Positions 8,341-17,666 of a DNA stretch of 63,428 nucleotides are shown here, piece after piece; the first letter of the stretch is position 1, and the number at the start of each line of letters is the position of its first letter. Made by a program: the position numbers and the translations under genes. The stretch lies in assembly GCA_035275405.1 (NCBI GenBank), contig DATEMU010000017.1, forward strand, positions 1 to 63,428, in the 5' to 3' direction. The stretch comes from Phycisphaerae bacterium (GTDB taxonomy: Bacteria; Planctomycetota; Phycisphaerae; UBA1845; UTPLA1). The notes beneath the pieces are model-generated. The model had not been told where the DNA came from, made no database searches, and was given only the letters and a program-made list of their open reading frames with translations.

Positions 8341-11063
8341 TCCTTACCTACCCGCATTTTGGATTGGAGTTCTTCGAACCAGTTCACGACGACCGTCGGC
8401 TGCTGCGATTGCTCGTTCACGTCACCTGCCGTACGGAGGAACAGGAAGCGGTTTCCGTCGGGAGCGACATCCGCGGGTCCGCCGAAGGTGCTCCCGTTGA
8501 CCTCAAAAAGCAGCCGGGGATTCTGGGCGCGGAGCGTGTCATCCTGAACCGAAACGGACACGGACATGATTTTCTCGTCATAGCGGTAGAAGATTTCAGT
8601 TCCATCGGGAGACCACTTCGGAGAAAAAGACCGTCCCGTTGATAGCTTCACCTTGGCCCCCGGTCGAAGGAAGGGGCGAACGTAGATTTCAAATTCCCCC
8701 GACTCGTTGGAGACATAGGCGATCCATTTCCCATCGGGAGACAGTGTCGGCCCCAACTCCGTAAAAGTCGTGGCCAGAAACACCTCCGGCTTTCGCTCCT
8801 CGCCGTCCAGCCGGACGTACATGATGTCGGTGTCGGTCTTGGGGTTGAACTCACTGAACACCAGGATCGACCCATCCGGCGAGAACGAATTCGGAATCTG
8901 GCGATTGTCGCTGGTGGTGAGGCGTTCAGCGTCCCCGGTGCCATCGGCCGGCTGGCGAAAGAGATTCATATTGGACGACCCGCGCTCGGAAGCAAAGACG
9001 ATCCATTTCCCATCCGGGCTCCACAGGGGAAATCGATCCGTCGCCTCGTCGACCGTCAAGCGCATGAAGCTGTCCCGCTCGATCTCCAGAATCCAGATAT
9101 CCGCATTGGAGCTCTCGAGAATCTCCGCCGCGAGACGGGTCGCGTCCGGCGCGAGCCGTACGGTGCCGAAATCCCGCTTCTGCTGAGAGATGGGCGTTTC
9201 CTTTCCCTCCCGATCGATCCAGATCGGCAGGTCTTCGGCCCCGCGTACTGAACCGGGAAGATAGTAGAAAGTCCCGGTTTGCGAAAAAGCGAATTGATAG
9301 CTGCCCATGGGCGGGAATCCGGAAACTCCCTCCAGCACCGGTATGGGCGATCCGGTTGCTTCCAATTTCTCGGCGTCGAAGGGGAGGGCCATCAGGGTCC
9401 CCGATCGGCCGAAGACGATATGACCGGTGGGGACGTACCGGGCGAACGTGCCTCCCTCGACAATGACTTTCTGTTCAAGAGTATCAAGACGGAGCGCGAC
9501 GATTTTGGCGGCGGTGTAGTCATCGTTCTTGGCCGTTGCCGTGTACAACGCGGACTTGCCGTCCGGAAGAAGCTGCGGCCAGCGATGAGACGGCGACCCT
9601 TGACCTCTTCCGGCGTCGGTGAGCTTGAGAGGCTCGCCTCCCGCAGCGGGAACCCGCCAGATGCCCGAGTTCCGGTCCGGCGCGAAGACAATGGTCCCGT
9701 CCGCGCACCAGCTTCCTCCGCGAAATTCCACAGCGTCGCAAATCGTCGTGGCGGGGCCGCCCAGGACCGAAATCCTTCGCAGCTTGCCCTTTTGGGCGAA
9801 CGCAATCCATTCGCCGTCCGGCGAAAAGAATGGGCTAACGGCGTCCTCCGTGTTCGCCAGCGGCGTGGCCTCCAGTTGATGGAGGAGACGCAAATACAAG
9901 CGCCGCCCCGATTCGTTGCGGCCTACAAAGACGATCTTCGTCCCGTCGGGTGAAATATCCATCATCGGCCAGCGCGACCCCGCCAAGGCCTGGGATTCGG
10001 GAATGGCCAGGGAATAGCGCATGACCGGCGGAGTCTTCGGTCGTGTTGTGAACCACAAGGCGCCCAGCGCAGCGATCAGAACAGTACAGAGCGCCCAGGG
10101 AAGGCCACGCCGCCACGCACGCCGTCTACCGGACGCGACGGCGGCGGAGAGCGCGGCGTCACCGAGCCGGAGCATGGAGGAGGTCGGATCGGCCAGGACG
10201 TTCTCCAGCTCGATCCGCGCATCGCCGATGTCACGAAGTCTCTTGTTCCGGTCTTTCGCCAGGCAACGGCGCAGGAGAAGCTGAATCGTCGGCGGCGTAC
10301 TCGGAGGCAGCAGGGCCCATTCCGGCTCTTTGTGCAGGAGAGCCCCGATCGAGTCGGTCGCCGTCTCGCCCGCAAAAAGCCTCGCGCCCGACAGACATTC
10401 AAAGAGCACACATCCGAACGCCCAGATGTCCGTGCGCTTGTCGACGGATCGCCCCCGGGCCTGTTCGGGACTCATGTAGCCCGCGGTTCCGAGTATGACG
10501 CCCGGCCGGGTGAACTCGCCGGTGAGGGTCGGGGAGTGCGCCAGCTCCGTGGGCGAATGGGACGGGGCCGAGCTCCCGTCACCGAGCAGGGCCTTGGCCA
10601 AACCAAAATCGAGGACTTTTACGCTTCCGTCCGGCGCGAGCTTCACGTTGGCGGGTTTCAGGTCGCGGTGGACGATGCCTTTCTCGTGGGCCGCCTCAAG
10701 GGCCTCGGCGATCTTCCGGGCCGTGTCGAGCGCTTCTTCGATCGGAAGCGGTCCTCGCCCCAGCCGCTCGGCCAGCGTCTCGCCGTCGGCCAATTCCATC
10801 ACCAAGAGGCGTTGGCCGTCCTGTTCCTCGAATCCGTAGATCGCGGCGATGTTGGGATGGCTCAGCGTCGCCAGCGTTCGCGCCTCGCGCTCGAAGCGGA
10901 GCAGCCGCTCCTTGTCGGTCGCTAACGCCTCCGGCAGCACCTTGATCGCCACGTCGCGTTCCAGCCGCGTATCTTTCGCGCGATAGACCTCGCCCATTCC
11001 GCCCGCGCCGAGCGGCGCGAGAACTTCATAGGGGCCGAGTTTTGTGCCGGTCACTAACGCCAT
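8337..11063 (-). CDS. Ser/Thr protein kinase with C-terminal TolB-type propeller (second of four)
   Basis: 908 residues. Kinase motifs [43 protein letters not shown] and [10 protein letters not shown] are intact. A transmembrane helix (WALCTVLIAALGALWF) precedes the extracytoplasmic propeller region, in which [39 protein letters not shown] and LSPDGKWIAYVSNESG repeat. The kinase domain is closest by eye to the gene at 2993-5635 (shared KRTDIW(A/S)FGCVL and [17 protein letters not shown] stretches). It starts at an ATG directly abutting the stop of the first kinase gene and its own stop overlaps the next start, so the four proteins are likely made from one mRNA. Confidence 0.92.
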   Translation of the reverse strand: MALVTGTKLGPYEVLAPLGAGGMGEVYRAKDTRLERDVAIKVLPEALATDKERLLRFEREARTLATLSHPNIAAIYGFEEQDGQRLLVMELADGETLAERLGRGPLPIEEALDTARKIAEALEAAHEKGIVHRDLKPANVKLAPDGSVKVLDFGLAKALLGDGSSAPSHSPTELAHSPTLTGEFTRPGVILGTAGYMSPEQARGRSVDKRTDIWAFGCVLFECLSGARLFAGETATDSIGALLHKEPEWALLPPSTPPTIQLLLRRCLAKDRNKRLRDIGDARIELENVLADPTSSMLRLGDAALSAAVASGRRRAWRRGLPWALCTVLIAALGALWFTTRPKTPPVMRYSLAIPESQALAGSRWPMMDISPDGTKIVFVGRNESGRRLYLRLLHQLEATPLANTEDAVSPFFSPDGEWIAFAQKGKLRRISVLGGPATTICDAVEFRGGSWCADGTIVFAPDRNSGIWRVPAAGGEPLKLTDAGRGQGSPSHRWPQLLPDGKSALYTATAKNDDYTAAKIVALRLDTLEQKVIVEGGTFARYVPTGHIVFGRSGTLMALPFDAEKLEATGSPIPVLEGVSGFPPMGSYQFAFSQTGTFYYLPGSVRGAEDLPIWIDREGKETPISQQKRDFGTVRLAPDATRLAAEILESSNADIWILEIERDSFMRLTVDEATDRFPLWSPDGKWIVFASERGSSNMNLFRQPADGTGDAERLTTSDNRQIPNSFSPDGSILVFSEFNPKTDTDIMYVRLDGEERKPEVFLATTFTELGPTLSPDGKWIAYVSNESGEFEIYVRPFLRPGAKVKLSTGRSFSPKWSPDGTEIFYRYDEKIMSVSVSVQDDTLRAQNPRLLFEVNGSTFGGPADVAPDGNRFLFLRTAGDVNEQSQQPTVVVNWFEELQSKMRVGKE

Positions 11064-13751
11064 TTATCGTGCTTCCTTCGGGGCCAGGGCCTTGAGTTCC
11101 TCGAACCAGTTGAGCACGACGTGGATGCCCGCGCCGCCTTGGGGAGATCGCTCGCGTATCATGACAAAGCGCTGCCCATCGGCGCTGACATCGTAACTGG
11201 CCAGCCCCGAGGAGCCGAGCCAGGAATTGCGCGTCTCGAAGAGCACATGCGGACGACCGGCGGTGAAGCTCGGGTTTGTCGAGACCTCCGCAGCCATCAT
11301 CTTCCGCTCTGCGCGAAAGAACAGCTCTTTTCCGTCTCGTGACCAGACGGGATCGTACCCGCCATCCGTGGACACCTGGTGGCGCTCGTCGGCCTTGGGA
11401 AAGCTCTGCACATGGATCTCCCCTCGTCCAGACTCTTCCGAGACGAAGGCGATGTAGCGGCCGTCCGGCGAAAAGGCGGCCGCCCGTTCCACGTGCCGCG
11501 AGTTCAGCAGGGGCTTTACGCTGCGGTCCTGAATGTTCACCAAGTACACGTCTTCCGCGCCCGCCTGCATTCCACCGTCGACCAGGACCCATTGGCCGTC
11601 CGGAGAGATGGAGGAAACAAACCCGCGCGGTATAGAGGGCGGCGAAAGCGGTTCCACCTCTCCGGTTCCATTAACCGCCGTGGCCATCACGCCCCATTGG
11701 TTCGGTACCTGGAGCCGGCAAAAGAGCATCCGGGCGTCGTCGTGGGACCAGGCCAGCCCGTGGTTGTCGCCCTCGTGGGTGATCTTGGTGGTAACGCCGC
11801 TCTCTACGTCATGCATCCAGACGTTGCATTCCGGCGCCGGGGCGCGGAAGGCGATTCGCCGGCCGTCGTGCGAGAGTCGCGGCGAGTCAATCATGCGGGG
11901 GACTTGGAAGATGGGCTTCTCCACGCCGTTGCGGTCGACCCAGTTGAGCGCCCCGTTTTCCAACTGGCTGCTCTTGGGGATGTATGCCAGCGTGCCGTTC
12001 TCAGCAATGGCAAACAGCCGCACCTGGTAGCTCACCCGCGTCGCCATGTCCGAGACAACCGGCATCGGTGGACCCGTGGCCGCTCGACGTTTCGCATCGA
12101 ATGGCAAAGCCATCAACGGACCGCTTTGCCCCTGCTGATAAAGGACATGTCCGGTGGATGAGTAGGTCGGCGTGAAGCCGTCTTCCGCGAGCTGGGTGAG
12201 GGTGCGCTCGCGGATGTCGAAAACTGCGACGTTGAAGGCGGACCCATTGCTCACGCCGCAGAGCAGCGCTTCACCGCCCGGCAGCGCCGACGGGGCGAAG
12301 ACGAACTCGCCTTCCCCAAGACCCTTTACGTCGAGGGTTTCCACTTGGGCACTCATGGGGCTCACCCGCCCGAAGTGTTTCGTCGAACCGGCGAAGATGA
12401 TGCCCCCATCCGGCATCCAGACCGCGCCCGAGTAACCGCCCCAGTTGATCTGCGCCATCTGTCTCACCGCGCCGCTGGCCAGCGTGATCGTCTTGATGCC
12501 GCCCACGGAGTAAAAGGCGACCCGTTCGCCATCCGGCGAGAAAGTGGGCATCCACCCCAGATCAGTGCCTGGCAGCGCCTTGGACTCGAACGAGTCGAAG
12601 GAGCGAAGGTGCAACCGCTCGCGAGCGTCGTCGCCGATCGCCCTGGACACCAGCTGCCGCCCATCCGGCGAAAGCGCGATGCCCTGAAATGCGTCGACCG
12701 GCATGCCGATGTCGGTCCATGCAAACCGGGTGACCGGCCGAGGCGCCGGGGGAGCGGCGCGGCTCAGCATCCACGCTGCCCCCGCAACCACCAGAGCGCC
12801 AAGGCAGAAGGACAGGGCGACGAGCCCTTTCTGGGATTTCGCCGGCGCCGACCCGGCGGGGCCAGATTGCTCTGTCTCCGCCGACTCCAGCTCCAGCCGG
12901 GCGTCGGCAATGTCGTGCAGACGAAGGTGCTTGTCCTTGGCGAGGCATCGCGTCAGCACGCGCCGCACATTCGGCGGCGTACTGGCCGGCAGGCGCGACA
13001 GGTCGGGCTCTTTGTGCAGGATCGCCCCCAGCGAATCCGCGACGGTCTCGCCCTGAAACGGCTGCGCCCCGGCGAGCATTTCGTAAAGCACGCACCCGAA
13101 GGAAAAGATGTCGGACCGCTTGTCCACTGGTTTGCCGCGGGCCTGCTCGGGCGACATATACCCCACCGTCCCCATGATCGCCCCGGGAATCGTGGGCGAG
13201 TGCATGACCGCGGGCGAGGTAGCGGTCGGAGAATCGGGACTGCCAAAGAAATTCGTCGATGAAGGCGTGCCGTCCGCCGAGCGCGCCAGGCCGAAGTCAA
13301 GAACTTTGACCTTGCCCTCGGACGTGATCATCACGTTTCCAGGCTTCAGGTCGCGATGGATAACGCCCTTTTCATGGGCCGCTTCCAGGGCCTCCGCGAT
13401 CTGGACGGCGATCGATAGCGCTTCATCGACCGGCAAGGGACCGCGTTTCAAATGCGCGGCCAACGTCTCGCCGTCGACGTACTCCATCACCAGCAGCTTC
13501 TTCCCGCCGACCTCTTCCAGTGCATACACCGCCGCGATGCCCGGGTGGTTCAGCGAGGCAACAATCTTCGCCTCGCGCTCAAACCGCGAAAGCCGGTCAG
13601 CATCCATTGTCAGATGCGCCGGCAGCGCCTTGATCGCCACGTCCCGATCGAGCCGCGTGTCCCGAGCCAGCCAGACCTCGCCCATGCCCCCAGCGCCGAG
13701 GGGGGCCAGGATTTCGTAGGGACCGAATTGGGTTCCTTTAGCCAGGACCAT
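11064..13751 (-). CDS. Ser/Thr protein kinase with C-terminal TolB-type propeller (first of four)
   Basis: 895 residues and the first gene of the leftward kinase array. Kinase domain: [39 protein letters not shown], and [15 protein letters not shown] transmembrane helix (LVALSFCLGALVVAGAAWML) follows at about residue 285. The remainder shows PD40-type repeats (LSPDGRQLVSR, FSPDGERVAFYS, ISPDGQWVLVDG, FSPDGRYIAFVSEESG). The ATG at 13751 has only a weak ribosome site (AAGAG) upstream. The MOSC gene ends 56 bases upstream on the same strand, and I see no convincing terminator between them, so transcription may enter from there. Substrates and ligands of the kinase are unknown. Confidence 0.92.
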   Translation of the reverse strand: MVLAKGTQFGPYEILAPLGAGGMGEVWLARDTRLDRDVAIKALPAHLTMDADRLSRFEREAKIVASLNHPGIAAVYALEEVGGKKLLVMEYVDGETLAAHLKRGPLPVDEALSIAVQIAEALEAAHEKGVIHRDLKPGNVMITSEGKVKVLDFGLARSADGTPSSTNFFGSPDSPTATSPAVMHSPTIPGAIMGTVGYMSPEQARGKPVDKRSDIFSFGCVLYEMLAGAQPFQGETVADSLGAILHKEPDLSRLPASTPPNVRRVLTRCLAKDKHLRLHDIADARLELESAETEQSGPAGSAPAKSQKGLVALSFCLGALVVAGAAWMLSRAAPPAPRPVTRFAWTDIGMPVDAFQGIALSPDGRQLVSRAIGDDARERLHLRSFDSFESKALPGTDLGWMPTFSPDGERVAFYSVGGIKTITLASGAVRQMAQINWGGYSGAVWMPDGGIIFAGSTKHFGRVSPMSAQVETLDVKGLGEGEFVFAPSALPGGEALLCGVSNGSAFNVAVFDIRERTLTQLAEDGFTPTYSSTGHVLYQQGQSGPLMALPFDAKRRAATGPPMPVVSDMATRVSYQVRLFAIAENGTLAYIPKSSQLENGALNWVDRNGVEKPIFQVPRMIDSPRLSHDGRRIAFRAPAPECNVWMHDVESGVTTKITHEGDNHGLAWSHDDARMLFCRLQVPNQWGVMATAVNGTGEVEPLSPPSIPRGFVSSISPDGQWVLVDGGMQAGAEDVYLVNIQDRSVKPLLNSRHVERAAAFSPDGRYIAFVSEESGRGEIHVQSFPKADERHQVSTDGGYDPVWSRDGKELFFRAERKMMAAEVSTNPSFTAGRPHVLFETRNSWLGSSGLASYDVSADGQRFVMIRERSPQGGAGIHVVLNWFEELKALAPKEAR

Positions 13752-13807
13752 GGGCGACTCTTATTATCCCTTTCACCAACTGACCACAGACAACCGAAAA
13801 GGGTGGG

Positions 13808-14599
13808 CTACTCCAGCAGTACCAACTCATCCCCGGTCCGCACCGCGCCCTCCACCAGCACCACTGCATACACTCCGGCGGTCCCCCCGTGCTCCTTGGC
13901 GACGCATCGCAGTACGTTGGGATTGGATTGCCCCGTATCGGGATCCAGCGTTATTAATTTGCAGCGGGGATCGCGGTCCAGCACCATGATCTCCAACTTG
14001 GCGCCGATCCGCAGCCTACGGCCGATCCACGCATCCTCGGAATACCCCTCGCCTTGCGCCAAGTCGATGTAGAAGTTGGCGCGGAAACGAAGCTTGTCCA
14101 GTTCCACGCCGACTTCTTCGCTCAATTGTCGCACCGACTGCATCGAAATCAACGAAACCGGGCGGCAATCGGTGAGGGCACGCTCGGACCGCATCAACGA
14201 CAGGACCAGGCCCTCTTGTCCGCCATCGCGGAGATATTCGATCAGCCGCGGATCTTCGACGGCCAAGACCTCCCCCGAGGGTGTCACCACGTCGACACTC
14301 CAATCGGCGGGGGCCGCGTACAACGGAGTGACCCCCGGTCCGAGTGCCTCGGCCTCTGCCAAATTGGGTGGCATCGCCATCCGCTCACTGTGCCGATAGG
14401 TCGCCCGATAGCGCAGCATCTGTGACTGCTCTCGCGCCGTGAAATACGGAAATCCCCTGATGGCGGCGGAACTGTGAAGGGCATACGCACGATCGCCATA
14501 CACGCCCGGAAAGCCCGCAAAGACCTCCCGAAGCTGCTCACCGCCCATGCTTTTCACGGGGTAGCGCCAGACGCTCTCCACTCGACCGAGCACTTTCAT
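13808..14599 (-). CDS. MOSC-domain protein
   Basis: 263 residues matching the MOSC family (molybdenum cofactor sulfurase C-terminal domain). An N-terminal beta-barrel segment begins YPVKSMGGEQL, as in YcbX-like and mARC proteins, followed by the MOSC core ending ...LDRDPRCKLITLDPDTG. The conserved cysteine of the family is present (Cys213). Such proteins bind molybdenum cofactor or transfer sulfur or hydroxylamine-reducing electrons; which applies cannot be told, since no ferredoxin domain is attached. A good ribosome site (AAGGAG) precedes the ATG at 14599. It lies between the kinase operon and a decayed kinase fragment. Confidence 0.85.
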   Translation of the reverse strand: MKVLGRVESVWRYPVKSMGGEQLREVFAGFPGVYGDRAYALHSSAAIRGFPYFTAREQSQMLRYRATYRHSERMAMPPNLAEAEALGPGVTPLYAAPADWSVDVVTPSGEVLAVEDPRLIEYLRDGGQEGLVLSLMRSERALTDCRPVSLISMQSVRQLSEEVGVELDKLRFRANFYIDLAQGEGYSEDAWIGRRLRIGAKLEIMVLDRDPRCKLITLDPDTGQSNPNVLRCVAKEHGGTAGVYAVVLVEGAVRTGDELVLLE

Positions 14600-14642
14600 A
14601 GAAGCGGCTCCTTACCTCGTTCGCCTTGTCTTCTGAAACACT

Positions 14643-14753
14643 TCATTCACCAAGGCGCGTGTCCCACGCGCACCAAACCTCGCCCTTCCACCCCGCTCCG
14701 AGAGACGAGATTACTGCGTGGGAACCCAACTTCGTACCGGCGGCAAGGCTCAT
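14643..14753 (-). pseudogene. Decayed 5' end of a Ser/Thr kinase gene
   Basis: A 36-codon reading frame starts at the ATG at 14753 and stops at 14643-14645. Its product begins MSLAAGTKLG and continues with SLGAG, GEVW and DTRLG, which aligns with the first ~35 residues of the four intact kinases (for example the first kinase: [27 protein letters not shown]). GPYE has become GSHA, GGMGEV has become GWKGEV and the frame ends where VAIK should begin. The ATG overlaps the upstream GNAT stop by four bases (ATGA), the same junction style as in the intact array. It is best read as the relic of a fifth kinase gene deleted down to its start, though translation of the short peptide is possible. Confidence 0.7.
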
Positions 14754-15880
14754 TGCTTCTCACGCTCCGCCGGCCCATCTATCTCGCGGCGATAGACGAC
14801 GAAATTCCTCGCCACCTGGCCGCCCAGTTTCTCCGCGGTTCGACGCGACGGCCAGTTGTCATCCAATACGAGCGTGTAGCTGGCGCTCTTGTAGCCGCGA
14901 TCGATCATCGCCAGATAGGATCGCGCGGCGAGCGCCAGGTTGATGCCCCGCCCGCGCCATGGCTTACGCACGCCGATGATGAGCAGCATCCCGTGATCAG
15001 TCTTGCCAAGTCTTCGCTGAAACTCGTCGGCGTCCGCCGCCGGGTCCTTACCCTTCATCGCATGGAACGCCTGATTGAGGTCGGGAGTCGCATAGACGTA
15101 GCCCACGATCTCCCCGCCCACCTCGGCGAAGCCCGTGAAGTCGGCGACCAGGAAATCTCTGAGGCCGACCGTCAGCCCCGATAGCTCTTCAACGGTGAAT
15201 TGTGGGATGCCCCAATGCCGCGCGAAGCATTCGTTGTTGATCTCGCAGAATCGCGCCGTCTCTTGGTCCAGTCGTGCAAAGTTCCACGAGCGCAGCTCCA
15301 CGCCCGCGCTGCCCGCTTTGTCGATCATCCGACGATATTCCGCGGCGAGGTCATCCGTGAAGGCGATCCGATACTCGACGAGGCTACGCTCCGTCGCAAA
15401 ACCCGCATTCTTGATGATCGAGTGATAGCGCGGTGGATTCATCGCATGCAGAAAAGTCGGCACCGCATCGTACGCGTCGATTGTGAGCGGAAACTGCCAG
15501 CCGGGAAAAAAGCTCAGCCGTGCCGCCCGACAGCCGCGCTCGCGCAGCCAATCACAGGTCGCCCGCAGGACGGCGGTACCGGCCTCATCGTGCCCCGGTA
15601 GCGCCTCAAAGTACGCCAGATGGCCGATAGCCTCTTTCCAGTGGCGGTTAAACGACTCACTGACAACCGCCGCAACAGTGGCGAGAATTCTTCCCTTGGT
15701 GTCGAGAACCCAGAATGCCTCATACTGCGTCTGATCGGCACCGGGAAAACAACCAGAAAGTTGGGCGACAATGTGCTCCGAATCCGGCGGCACCCACTTC
15801 GACTGGTCCCTATACACTTCGCGGCCGAAATTCGCGAATCGTTCATGCTCGCCCTTCGTCCGCGGCGATTGAATCGTCAT
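14750..15880 (-). CDS. GNAT-family N-acetyltransferase
   Basis: 376 residues from ATG 15880, preceded by GGAG at a suitable distance; a GTG one codon earlier is also possible. The C-terminal half holds the GNAT core: LIIGVRKPWRGRGINLALAARSYLAMIDRGY, in which R-G-R-G-I is the acetyl-CoA pyrophosphate-binding Q/RxxGxG/A motif, followed by TLVLDDNWPSRRTAEKLG (the N-R-x-x-x-K-L-G type motif). The N-terminal half looks like a second, degenerate acetyltransferase fold, as in large GNAT proteins acting on bulky substrates. The substrate is unknown. Its stop overlaps the start of the decayed kinase fragment. Confidence 0.75.
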   Translation of the reverse strand: MTIQSPRTKGEHERFANFGREVYRDQSKWVPPDSEHIVAQLSGCFPGADQTQYEAFWVLDTKGRILATVAAVVSESFNRHWKEAIGHLAYFEALPGHDEAGTAVLRATCDWLRERGCRAARLSFFPGWQFPLTIDAYDAVPTFLHAMNPPRYHSIIKNAGFATERSLVEYRIAFTDDLAAEYRRMIDKAGSAGVELRSWNFARLDQETARFCEINNECFARHWGIPQFTVEELSGLTVGLRDFLVADFTGFAEVGGEIVGYVYATPDLNQAFHAMKGKDPAADADEFQRRLGKTDHGMLLIIGVRKPWRGRGINLALAARSYLAMIDRGYKSASYTLVLDDNWPSRRTAEKLGGQVARNFVVYRREIDGPAEREKQ

Positions 15881-15919
15881 CACAGGGCTCCATGAAACTC
15901 CGACTGCGAATCGGCGGAA

Positions 15920-16030
15920 CTAATCGGCCAAGAACAACCTTTTCCCGCGCGATGGAGCTCTCCGAACTCCCGCGCTGAATAGCGCGGGGACGTCGTACGG
16001 ACCCAGATTTGCTCCAATCGCGAGTGTCAT
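15920..16030 (-). pseudogene. Second decayed kinase 5' end
   Basis: The reading frame from the ATG at 16030 gives MTLAIGANLGPYDVPAL then SAGV before losing similarity. The stretch M-x-L-x-x-G-x-x-L-G-P-Y-[DE] is the start shared by all four intact kinases of this window ([40 protein letters not shown]). The glycine loop is scrambled (LFSAGV in place of LGAGGMG), consistent with small deletions. It is a short match, so chance resemblance is not excluded, but its position 1.2 kb from a clearer relic supports decay of an older, longer kinase array. Confidence 0.5.
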
Positions 16031-16131
16031 TCGAAATTCACCCGACCGGCTTCTTTCAGTCTGACAAAGTTTATCCTGAAATTTTGGCTTGCGTAAGACT
16101 CGTAACGGAAGAATCAGGCAGCGGGCGATCG

Positions 16132-16455
16132 TCAATGACCGCCGCTTGAAACTTGCAGGCCCACAATACCGACGACGATGACCGCAATGGAAGCGATCTT
16201 CATCGCGCTGGCCGGCTCTTTGAAATAGGCCATGCCCGCGATGGCGATGAGGGCCACCCCCGAGCCGGCCCAGATTGCGTAGGCTACGCCGATGTCCATC
16301 CGTTTCGTTGCCAATGCCAGAAAGAGGACGCTGAGCAGATACATGACGATCGTGGCGATCGTCGGCCCCAGCTTCGAAAAACCCTGCGACAGCTTCATCG
16401 CGACGGCCCAGCCGACCTCAAATAGCACTGCCAGAAACAACCAGAATGCGATCAT
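16132..16455 (-). CDS. Small multidrug resistance (SMR) family exporter
   Basis: 107 residues with four transmembrane helices, the exact size and layout of SMR transporters. The essential membrane-embedded glutamate is present (Glu13 in LFEVGWAVAMKLSQGFSKL), and the YAIW motif follows in helix 3 (GVAYAIWAGSG). The W after EVG and the K-x-S-x-G-F-S stretch resemble SugE/Gdx-type guanidinium exporters, while YAIWAGSG also fits Qac/EmrE-type pumps, so the subtype is open. It starts 30 bases downstream of the esterase gene on the same strand and may share its message. No guanidine riboswitch is visible upstream. Confidence 0.88.
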   Translation of the reverse strand: MIAFWLFLAVLFEVGWAVAMKLSQGFSKLGPTIATIVMYLLSVLFLALATKRMDIGVAYAIWAGSGVALIAIAGMAYFKEPASAMKIASIAVIVVGIVGLQVSSGGH

Positions 16456-16485
16456 GTCCTGTGGTCCAAGCCTATCCGCGCGCCG

Positions 16486-17520
16486 TCAATCGTCCACAAA
16501 CCGCCCGACGCTGATCGTCCGTTTGCGGCTGTACTTCTTTCCCGATTTCAGCGCCGCATTGACGGTCACTTCGTATCGGCCCGGCTTGGCGTAGGTGTGC
16601 GTCGGCGACGCCTCGAACGACTCCTCATCGTCGCCGAAGAACCATTTTTGCTTGACGACCGGCGGCACGGCCGTCAGATCGAAGCGAATGGACAGGGGCT
16701 CGTCGGGGTCGGGAACGCTGATGCGAAGCTGAATCCACAGTCGTTCCTTTGCGACCGACTTGAAGTATTTCCACGGAATCTGCGGATCGATCCGCCGATG
16801 GGTGCCGCTGATCTCCTCTTCATCGACATACAGCCCCTGGTCGCGCAGCCATTGGATGCTCGCCTTGGTCTGGTCGCGCAGCACATCCGTCGTTCCATAG
16901 ACCACTTTGATCGCCTGCCAGCGATCCAGCCGATCCGCCGGGACATCCATGAAACGCTCGTCGAAGGAGCCCTGCCGGATCATCAGCGCGCGGAAGACTT
17001 CCGGATGACGCAGACCCGTGTGCAGGATGGTGTATCCGCCGGCCGACCAGCCGGTCATGAAGACCTGCTCCTCGGCGATGCGATAGCGCCGTTTGAGCGT
17101 GGCGACAACCGAAAGAATGGTGCGTTCGTCTTCGCGTTGCAGGACGATCTGCTTTTCCGGCGGAGGCGGGAAATCGCCTTTGGTTCCGGCGAGTTTGGGC
17201 GCGGCGACGATGATCCCGTTGTTCTGAGCAAATCCCGCCCACTCACGCATCTGCAATTCTGGCGTGTCATACGGCCAGGTTCCGTGACAGACCACCACGA
17301 GTGGCCACGCCCGGCTCTCGCTATAGGTGCTGGGGACATAGAGCAAATAGGCCTGCCCGCCGGCCTCCTCGGTCATCTCCAGAACCGGGGCCTGTGTCGG
17401 AAGCGTTGACAAGGAGGGGCAGCCGCAGGTCGACAGCGCCAAGGCCAGAGCCATTGATCGGGCCACGCGTTCTCCGTGGCCGCGGAAAATATCCTGGGGC
17501 TGGGTGTTAACGAAAGACAT
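16486..17520 (-). CDS. Secreted esterase (PHB-depolymerase/LpqC-like) with C-terminal PKD-like domain
   Basis: 344 residues. After a short hydrophobic N-terminal segment (about residues 20-34, with candidate lipidated cysteines at 32 and 34) comes an alpha/beta-hydrolase domain resembling feruloyl esterase and polyhydroxybutyrate depolymerase families: VVVCHG for the oxyanion region, GWSAGG with nucleophile Ser159, VVYGTTD as the likely acid loop and GTHRRI as the likely histidine loop. Residues about 255-344 form a beta-sandwich with WFFGDDEESFEASPTHTY and KPGRYEVTV, the pattern of a PKD domain. A later ATG at 17454 would also give an export signal; the start is uncertain. Probably hydrolyses an ester-linked polymer outside the cytoplasm. 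Confidence 0.75.
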   Translation of the reverse strand: MSFVNTQPQDIFRGHGERVARSMALALALSTCGCPSLSTLPTQAPVLEMTEEAGGQAYLLYVPSTYSESRAWPLVVVCHGTWPYDTPELQMREWAGFAQNNGIIVAAPKLAGTKGDFPPPPEKQIVLQREDERTILSVVATLKRRYRIAEEQVFMTGWSAGGYTILHTGLRHPEVFRALMIRQGSFDERFMDVPADRLDRWQAIKVVYGTTDVLRDQTKASIQWLRDQGLYVDEEEISGTHRRIDPQIPWKYFKSVAKERLWIQLRISVPDPDEPLSIRFDLTAVPPVVKQKWFFGDDEESFEASPTHTYAKPGRYEVTVNAALKSGKKYSRKRTISVGRFVDD

Positions 17521-17666
17521 CCCTCGATATCATGACCGGGAAGTCTGCGGCGTGCCACGGGCGGCTTGCTCCGGGGCCCTCGCAGTCCTATACTTTTCAG
17601 GCCAAACGGCTTTACCTCGGAGCGTTTCATCCCCCAAAGGCCGGTCGCCTCAAGCGGAGATTCATC

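Noticed and set aside
16456..16485. Guanidine riboswitch before the SMR gene
   Set aside because: Only 30 bases separate it from the upstream esterase gene and no conserved ykkC-type motif fits.
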